From the NCBI GenBank assembly GCA_033557685.1, contig JAWQRN010000015.1, positions 1 to 54,373 on the forward strand: a DNA stretch of 54,373 nt, in the 5' to 3' direction. The notes under the pieces were generated by a model, which did not search any database, was not told the DNA's origin, and saw only the letters and a list, made by a program, of their open reading frames with translations. Below are positions 48,001 to 54,373 of this stretch, one piece after another; position 1 is the stretch's first letter, and every line of letters starts with the position of its first letter. The translations under genes were made by a program, and so were the position numbers. Origin of the DNA: Sperchopsis tessellata (taxonomy: Eukaryota; Arthropoda; Insecta; Coleoptera; Hydrophilidae).

Positions 48001-51000
48001 AGATCTCATACTTGTCCTCCATCTCAATGTTTATACTTTCCTTGGTTTTCTTGTATTCGAACTACTTCCAGAAACCTATTTTGGCTGTAACTCAGGTTAA
48101 GTTGGTGTTTCCGCAATCTGGAATTGAGTATGTCTAATCACATTATGGCTTTCTGTTTTTTTCCGCTATCTTCAACATCTTTGCCTTCATTACAGCTACT
48201 GCCACTTTTGCTGTGAATGCCTTTATATCCACCACTATGGCTTCTACAGCTACTTCTAACCCAACTTTTCTATCATCTTTTTTGTTGACCAAATTCATAG
48301 GACCAGTTCCATTATTTTCCATATTATATTTATGAGTGATAAATCATTATTTTTACTTAAAGTACCAACACAGCAAGCTTTAACTTTTGAGGAAATAGCA
48401 CTAACAATATCGCCTCGTAATATGTCCTTTCTATTATTGGTGAGCTAAATAGTTTTCATAAAACAGTTTCTGGAGAAAAACAGAACAGTTTAATAAATTA
48501 GTTGCAAAAGAACTTTGATATCTGAAGTGTTACATACATACCTATTTATGATGTTGCGTGGAATTTCCCATTAGTTTGGTTGTTATTTTATCTTACAATC
48601 ATTATGGGATTTATACACTATGTGTAGAACAATAGAATGTTAAACTTCAAATTTAATTTCTTTGTAAATAATAACAAGACAAATTGTGGCTGAATTGGCT
48701 GTACCCTATGCCAATAATTAAAATTTAAAAAAATATATTTCCTTTTATTTTGCAACTTGGAGTTTTTTGACACTGTTTAATTTCAGAACAGTTATTTTTA
48801 ACATGTTATTCTTTTTCGCTGGCCACTACTTCCTAGTAAACAATTTTACAATCGGTTCCTTCAATTTATTGCACATTTCATTTAACAATTTAATTATCTT
48901 CCCCAATATAACTTGTAAATTTTCAGTGTTTCCTTTGACTTCCATATTTCTGCTTATTTTCTGTGCTCTATGTTCTTCATTACTAATTATAAAATTGAGC
49001 TTGCCTTTAACTTATCGTGCATCTGACACCAGTATTACGATCATCACAATGAAAAGGAACAATTTGTTAGTGGAAAGTCAGTAAAAGCATTTATTTGAAA
49101 TATAACAATTTTAAATCACGATAGTGGATTTATTGTAAGTAGTTGAATTTAGATGCTCGTATTTTAATTTTACCTTATAAATTTCTCTATATATTTTATT
49201 TTTGTTTAAAATTTCCAGAACTGTTGTGTCAGTGCTGATTGTTTTTGTGTATCTTCTGCAATTAGAATGTTTTGACTAATTATTTTTCCTTGTTTTCAGA
49301 GATTATGACTGAGGTCATAAAGCATAAAGGTCCAAAGAAAAATGGTCCTTTAGGACATACTGTAGAATGGAGAGTTCTAGTAGTAGATCAATTGGCAATG
49401 CGTATGGTATCTGCATGCTGTAAAATGCATGATTTATCTGCAGATGGAATAACATGTAAGCTCACATATAAATTATATTTTTATATTTTACCAGATTTTG
49501 TAACCGCTAGAAAGGTTCCTACATTCTTTATGTTAACTTAACAACCATTGCATTAACAAACTTGCGAGTTGGATTATTCTCTTGATGGAAAGAAACACTC
49601 CCGTTCGTTTTTCATTTATTATTATTCTTAGAGTTTTTACAAATTTATACTGCTCATTAGAGAGAATTTTCCCAGATAAATTAACTCATTTAAATAACAA
49701 ATGAACCAATAACAGATACAAAAACAATTATTATTTTCTTAAAAGAAAATTAAAATTAAACGCCACAACCTAAGGTTCAAACTGTCCGGGCAAAGGGATT
49801 TTGTTGCCAATCGCTTGACCTATTATATTCTCTCGAAACCTAGCTAATGCAGACCTTATCTGGTTCCACCTGGGTAAGTTATATTTAAAAAGCAGTCATT
49901 TACACTATAAGACGCAGGTAATATATTTTGTATACTGTCATACAACTTGCAGGGTGATACGGTTTATGTTACAATTAAATTCTTTAGTTTTTAAATTGCA
50001 TCTACAGGTTGCAGCGTATTATAGAGTGGAGGAGTTTCTTGTGGGGGATATTTTGTAATTGTGACGACTGTTTTGTTTCCTTTACATTCTTGTTGTAATG
50101 AATTGCTGAGTTGTTGTTTCATACAATTGTATTAATTAGTTTTGATGTGTTCTATATGTTTGTACATTTTGCAAAAGATTTGATATGAATTTGATTTGAG
50201 ATATTGCAAATGTTGCTACGGTGCATGGCTTTTTACTCAGTGCAGACACTGAAGTACATCTCTAGCTTCCGAGTGCATCAGATCCTGACAGCATATTTAA
50301 AATATATGTATAAGTATTAGTCACACCACTAACTTATATAGTAAAATGCTGGTTATCTGGGGCTTAATTTGTGGTGTCGGATTAGCCGTGGTCCTCTAGT
50401 ACAAATTTACCAACAGCTACAGAAACATTCCTCAAATTCTTGGAAAGTCAAGATGATGACATTTATGCCGATTTTTAATACATATAAAAAAAATAAAATA
50501 ATAAATAATGCAATAAAGGAAACAATACAAAGTAATGGACTTTTTATCTAAATAAATATTTAATTTTGTATTCACATTCTACAAAAATGTTTATCTTTTG
50601 TTTTATTTGTATTTTATGTTTAGGTTTGTATTATATACTAATTTGAATCACCTGTGTTATTCAGTTATTCAAGCAAAAGCATCCTATAAGTAACTCGGAT
50701 AATCGACTTTTTACTGTATATGTAATATTTGTGTGGAGAATGGTGAAAAGATGGTAGATAGGAATTACTGGAAAATTATAGGTCTTCTTTCTGTAGTTTA
50801 TAAAAGACTTTATTTATTTATTATTTTCGGAAGAACAACATTGTGACCACCATGCCTTCATGAAATAAAAATATAGTGGAATTTCTCAACTGAACAATCT
50901 TCAGAATATTATAGATTCTGTATACTCTAAAACTGTGGTAGCTGGAATGCATTTAGTTATAAGCAAAACGTTTGATAGCTACTGCTCTCATATATTGTTT

Positions 51001-52457
51001 AACAAGATAGTGGCAAACAGTATAAGTAGACTTCATCACATTTTAAAGAGGTTCTTGTGTGATAAGCGATTGATGGTGGTTGTGTGCGGAGAGTGAGGGG
51101 ATATCATGCTGTCGGAGAGGAGTCCCTCAAGGTTCCGTACTTGGACCTTTGTTGGTTATTTTAGACGTCAATGGTTTAGCAACATGCATTGCTATATGTC
51201 TCTGCTGCTTACTTGAACAACTTAGTTTGAGAGAAATTACCTGAAATTGAATACCAGTAAGATAGTAATTATCAACTATTCAGCCAGATCAACATTTCCA
51301 CCTATTACTTTTGAAGCTGAGAACCAAACATAAGTCTCTTCAGCAGACTTTCTGGAAATTACGATGGACGAGAGTTTTTGTACACCCTTCATACTCTAAA
51401 TGAACACATATAAAACTGTGGCATTGTCAATTTACTATGCACATTTCCATTCCCATTTTTGCTGTGTAGTTTTGTTTTCGGAAAGGAGAGGGCAAGTGGT
51501 GTGGAGTGCATTTTCCTTCTGTCCAAGTGGTGTCTGAGAGCTGAGTTCATTTTAAATAGTAGAAAAATGTACAGAGCAATATTCAGTCAATACAGGATAT
51601 CTACTTTAGTAGAAATATGTATCATGTACTGTAATGTTCATAGGAATGTGTTTAAACTTCGATGCAACCTGCTTAATCATTTTTATAACACTCGGCAAGA
51701 GAGTGACTTTATGCAGTCTCCGTTTACACACATTAGCATGATTCGGTGATAGTAACTTACCCAAACTATTTACACTTATAATCAACCACTTAAATATTAA
51801 GATGTTCAAAGCCAACCAGAAACATTTAAGGGGAATGGCTTTAATACTCTTCATGGACCCACCAGCACAGGACTTATTGATGTTTTTGATGTGACTTGGA
51901 CTTTTATCAATTTGTTTGTTCTTAACTAAGTTTGTTTTACTTGATTGCTTTTTTACATTTTATTTTAAGGAAATTGACTTTGTAATTTTTGACTTATTTA
52001 TGCATGTGTAATATATATCGTTACTTTAATGCTAAATTAATAAAGGTCTTTATATATAAAGGTGGACCACCTATAATCTCATATTTGCATAATTCCCCTT
52101 AGTATAATATATTTCCCTTATTCTAGTGGTAGAAGATATACACAAAAAACGTGAACCACTACCTACAATGGAAGCAGTTTATCTAATAACACCCTCAAAG
52201 AAATCAGTTCAGTCTTTGATAAACGATTTTGAAATTCCAAAACCAATGTACCGTGGAGCACATGTCTATTTCACAGAAGGTAAGAGTTTCAAAATATTTT
52301 TTTGTACTTTTTTAATATAATCATATGTTAACTTTTTTTTTTGGTTTTCACAGCGATTTCTGACGAAACGATTGAAATATTAGCTAAATCCAGAGTAGGG
52401 AAATATGTAAGAACTCTAAAAGAAATAAATATTGCGTTTATTCCATATGAGCAACAG
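45056..52457 (+). CDS. Rop: Rop (Munc18/STXBP1-type Sec1 family), 5' four coding exons
   Basis: Sec1/Munc18 protein that binds syntaxin and promotes SNARE-dependent vesicle fusion at the plasma membrane, notably at synapses. The coding exons are 45056-45083, 49300-49455, 52127-52279 and 52354-52457. All have GT-AG borders with consistent phases; the rest is beyond the right edge. The start MALKNQVGLK lies in a good context (CAACCATGG) with an in-frame TGA upstream at 45032-45034. Conserved text: VEWRVLVVDQLAMRMVSACC, KMHDLSADGIT, then LVEDIHKKREPLPTMEAVYL, ITPSKKSVQSLINDFE, YRGAHVYFTEA, TLKEINIAFIPYE. This is SM-protein domain 1, about 147 residues. Insert HKGPKKNGPLGHT precedes the first strand, as in insect Rop. 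Intron 1 (4.2 kb) holds the 23-base satellite; intron 2 (2.7 kb) holds transposon relics. Confidence 0.95.
45084..46440. other. Rop intron 1, left part: nothing recognised
   Basis: AT-rich intron. No splice-flanked exon, RNA gene or repeat was identified before the satellite. Confidence 0.45.
46446..47310. repeat. AT-rich satellite, 23-base period, in Rop intron 1
   Basis: About 37 monomers built on ATTATTTRATTAWTCGATCA plus three bases, each carrying one or two ATCGAT or TCGATCATCGA palindromes. Two monomer types dominate, one with GATTAATCGATC and one with AATTATTCGATC. Matching runs of variants recur: a TATTTTATTAATCGAT monomer, a shortened monomer, a CGGTTATTT and a CGAATATTT variant in the same order. 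This shows a higher-order duplication at an offset of 360 bases. A few more degenerate units lie at 47505-47560. Confidence 0.9.
47311..47505 (+). mobile_element. hAT-like short repeat, copy B
   Basis: Starts CATTGTTTCCCAAAGTGGGC directly after the last satellite monomer and ends near GTTTGGGAAAATATGG. It matches the inverted copy at 1775-1938 along its length. Non-coding. GC-rich compared with its flanks near 47340-47410. Confidence 0.6.
47560..48330 (-). mobile_element. Degenerate coding-like region of unknown family
   Basis: The minus strand has an open stretch from 48325 (MENNGTGPMNLVNKKDDRKV, then AFTAKVAVAVMKAKM). Further down are stop-riddled but coding-like, lysine- and serine-rich translations. 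Base composition is higher in GC than the surrounding intron. It is possibly a retroelement gag or ORF1 remnant; I cannot name it. Confidence 0.25.
50339..50716 (+). mobile_element. Tigger/pogo non-autonomous copy in Rop intron 2
   Basis: The left end AGTAAAATGCTGGTTATCTG and the reverse complement of the right end (CAGTAAAAAGTCGATTATCC) are matching terminal inverted repeats, flanked by TA on both sides. Internally the plus strand has TETFLKFLESQDDD-like text resembling the C-terminal end of Tigger transposases, followed by a stop. It is a deletion derivative of about 378 bases. Confidence 0.65.
50780..51880 (+). mobile_element. Non-LTR reverse transcriptase relic in Rop intron 2
   Basis: The plus strand, through many frameshifts, carries a GVPQGSVLGPLL-type motif at 51117-51155 (GAGTCCCTCAAGGTTCCGTA). 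A C-terminal HFYNTRQESDF block follows near 51680. It is heavily decayed. It has the same orientation as Rop and resembles the relic at 21760-22850. Confidence 0.6.
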
Positions 52458-53340
52458 GTAGATTTAACAATATTTTTTTTTATATGTACTAACAAGCGGT
52501 TATGTGGGGCTTGCTTAATTAAACCTATATTCCATAGATAACCTTTCACTACCATTTACTAATATTATTGTACATTAATTGATGTTGCAATTAATACGCA
52601 CATTACCTCATGTTGTCCAATTGTTTGTAATGTTACCTATGGTATTACCTTGGTAATTACTAAATAACGTGACGTCCTTCGATAGCCATTAAACTATCTA
52701 TAAATTTTATTTTAGAACTTTATACAAAAGTTGTACGATGTTACTTGGTCTGTTTCTTCTAAATCAATATTAGCTTCATTATTTTCCATGATATTCCATC
52801 TTTATTATTAAATTTTTAGGTTATCTAATTAATTTCCTTCTGAAAAAAATAAGTTAATCCTGTATACAAAATCAGCAATTTTCAAGATATATTACATTTT
52901 GTGAAAATTTAACAAATTGCAAAGCCTTCTACAACATAACTTAAAAAAAAAATAAAATTGCTGATTAGTAATATTTCAAACATATTTTAATTTATTATTA
53001 TTTATAGCTGGTGATCTAACTTTATACAAATAGTGAGCCTTGTTTCTGAGGTAGCTTCCATATCTTCAGGGCTTTCTAAATTAATATCTATAGTGAAATT
53101 ATGTTAGTGGTACTTGACTACCAAAAAGTAATTTGAGATGTGTCACTCATTTGATTATTTTAATCCTTTACAAGTTTAGTTTTTTTTTGATACTGCCTCG
53201 AAGATGGCAATTAAAGAGATACAACTGGTTGTTTCATTCTAGTTCCACAGAGCAACTGACTTATAATTCTGGTCTTAGACATCCACGAGCACCATAAAAA
53301 TATACACGGCTTCTGGGGGAGAAGTGTGTTTAGGTTTTTA
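52458..53340. other. Rop intron after coding exon 4: nothing recognised
   Basis: The donor CAG|GTAGAT follows 52457. No further Rop exon is found before the window end, so the intron exceeds 1.9 kb. AT-rich, featureless. Confidence 0.5.
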
Positions 53341-53344
53341 TGTA

Positions 53345-54286
53345 CAATGAAACCTCGATTTTCCAGACTTCTCGAGGGAAAGGGTGTCTGTATGAAATTA
53401 ATAGTACATAACAATACATATTACATATTTTAAGGCATAAGTAGGTGTCTGCTTACTATGATTAATACGGACCGAGAAATCGCCTCAGTGAACGAGTTTT
53501 ATGGCCAGTGAACAATCGGGGATTATTTTTTACATATTGTTTGTGAAACTGTAACATTTTAAACATTTATTTATAGTTCATAATTAAAACTCTCAACATT
53601 TTTGTGTTTAAATCACTAAAGTTTTTCGATGCACTAATTTTTCTTTTTTTTTGTATTTCCACCATATTAATTTATAAATAATAATTTATATTAAAATATT
53701 GTTAAATGTTTTCTTTAAAATATTATTTTTGTTTAAAAACACTATAATTGGCTGTTGGGCGTATGTCTTCTCCGGTATCTAACCCAAGTGTAATAAATTA
53801 TTCCTTTTTAAGTTGAACTCGACGTGTTCTGCATGTCAAATAAATTTATGGCCTACTTATATAATTTTGATTTTAGTAATTTTGATTCAGCTAAATTTAG
53901 TTTCATAAATAAGTAATTTTCTAAGCATATAAAACATTGAAGAAGTGAAATTCGCGTAATTTTTAGTATACAATGAGAATATTAATAAGAATTCATAGCA
54001 CAGGTGCATATTGGTGCGTACATGCTCTGAATCATATATCCTTTTGTTTATGATACTGTGTCATAAATAGTGCCTTGTCGGTGAAATTACGACCGTGTTT
54101 TCCCAACATACGACCTTTGCTAAAATGTATTAAAATGACAGTGAATTAATAAAAAAATAACCTGTTTATTTAATTATAAGCAAACCTTGATTAAAAGCAT
54201 TTTAAAATTAATGGGATGTTAATTTTCACATAAGGACTGGAAGTTTTGTCCGTTAAGTCAAGGTCTGGAAAATCGAGGCTTTACTA
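53345..54286 (-). mobile_element. Non-autonomous Tigger copy, same family as the left-edge element
   Basis: The left end CAATGAAACCTCGATTTTCC and right end (reverse complement TAGTAAAGCCTCGATTTTCC) form terminal inverted repeats, with a TA before the left end. Inside the right end lies GTCCGTTAAGTCAAGGTC. A block at about 54080-54110 (AGTGCCTTGTCGGTGAAATT) matches AGTGTCTTGTCAGTAAAATT at about 1589-1608 in the Tigger element. No transposase coding remains. Confidence 0.7.
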
Positions 54287-54373
54287 AAGCATTCAGTTTG
54301 GTATAGCACCTATATGTCATGTGTAGAATGCTGATTATTAGATGTTTTGAAAATGGATTTTTGAATATTTACA

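Noticed and set aside
47554..48137. Two plus-strand ORFs rich in Ser, Phe and Leu
   Set aside because: Their composition is typical of antisense reading of a Lys/Glu-rich coding relic on the minus strand; no domain was seen.
48767..49084. 105-codon plus-strand ORF before Rop exon 2
   Set aside because: Hydrophobic AT-rich translation with no splice-site support and no Rop homology; probably chance in the intron.

Overview
The window is AT-rich animal nuclear DNA: GT-AG introns, dispersed transposon relics, and five conserved eukaryotic genes. The protein content (Rop/Munc18-type syntaxin binder, G9a/EHMT with ankyrin repeats, NSA2, ubiquitin-RpS27A, cyclin K) and the abundance of mariner, Tc1, Tigger/pogo and non-LTR relics point to an insect. 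A beetle is plausible but is not proven by anything seen here.

Layout. (1) 1-6703, minus strand: the first three coding exons of cyclin K, whose 3' exons lie off the left edge. Its introns hold a Tigger/pogo element, hAT-like and mariner relics and a large foldback element. (2) 6704-10900: long gene-poor spacer. (3) 11124-11903, plus: intact single-coding-exon NSA2. (4) 13682-14910, plus: two-coding-exon ubiquitin-RpS27A fusion. (5) 15000-26600: a transposon graveyard (non-LTR, RTE, Gypsy and mariner pieces) with a broken Nit2 omega-amidase retrocopy at 17814-18646. (6) 26863-42886, minus: a complete G9a/EHMT histone H3K9 methyltransferase, 13 coding exons, 1140 codons plus stop, every splice phase consistent. 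Its introns hold mariner, Tc1 and non-LTR relics and one frameshifted ORF of unknown origin. (7) 42887-45055: divergent intergenic region. (8) 45056-52457 and beyond, plus: the first four coding exons of Rop, with a 23-bp-period satellite in intron 1. A non-autonomous Tigger copy lies at the right edge, inside the following Rop intron.

The host genes are housekeeping or chromatin/secretion genes and do not form one pathway. Cyclin K partners CDK12/13 in transcription elongation. NSA2 and RpS27A serve the 60S and 40S ribosomal subunits. G9a writes H3K9me1/2. Rop chaperones SNARE-mediated exocytosis. No prokaryote-type operon, CRISPR array or defence island is present. The most unusual material is repetitive: a foldback family sharing a GACGAAACGTCGG core, the 23-bp satellite with a 360-bp higher-order duplication, an element bounded by a perfect 26-bp inverted repeat, and paired MITE-like copies.
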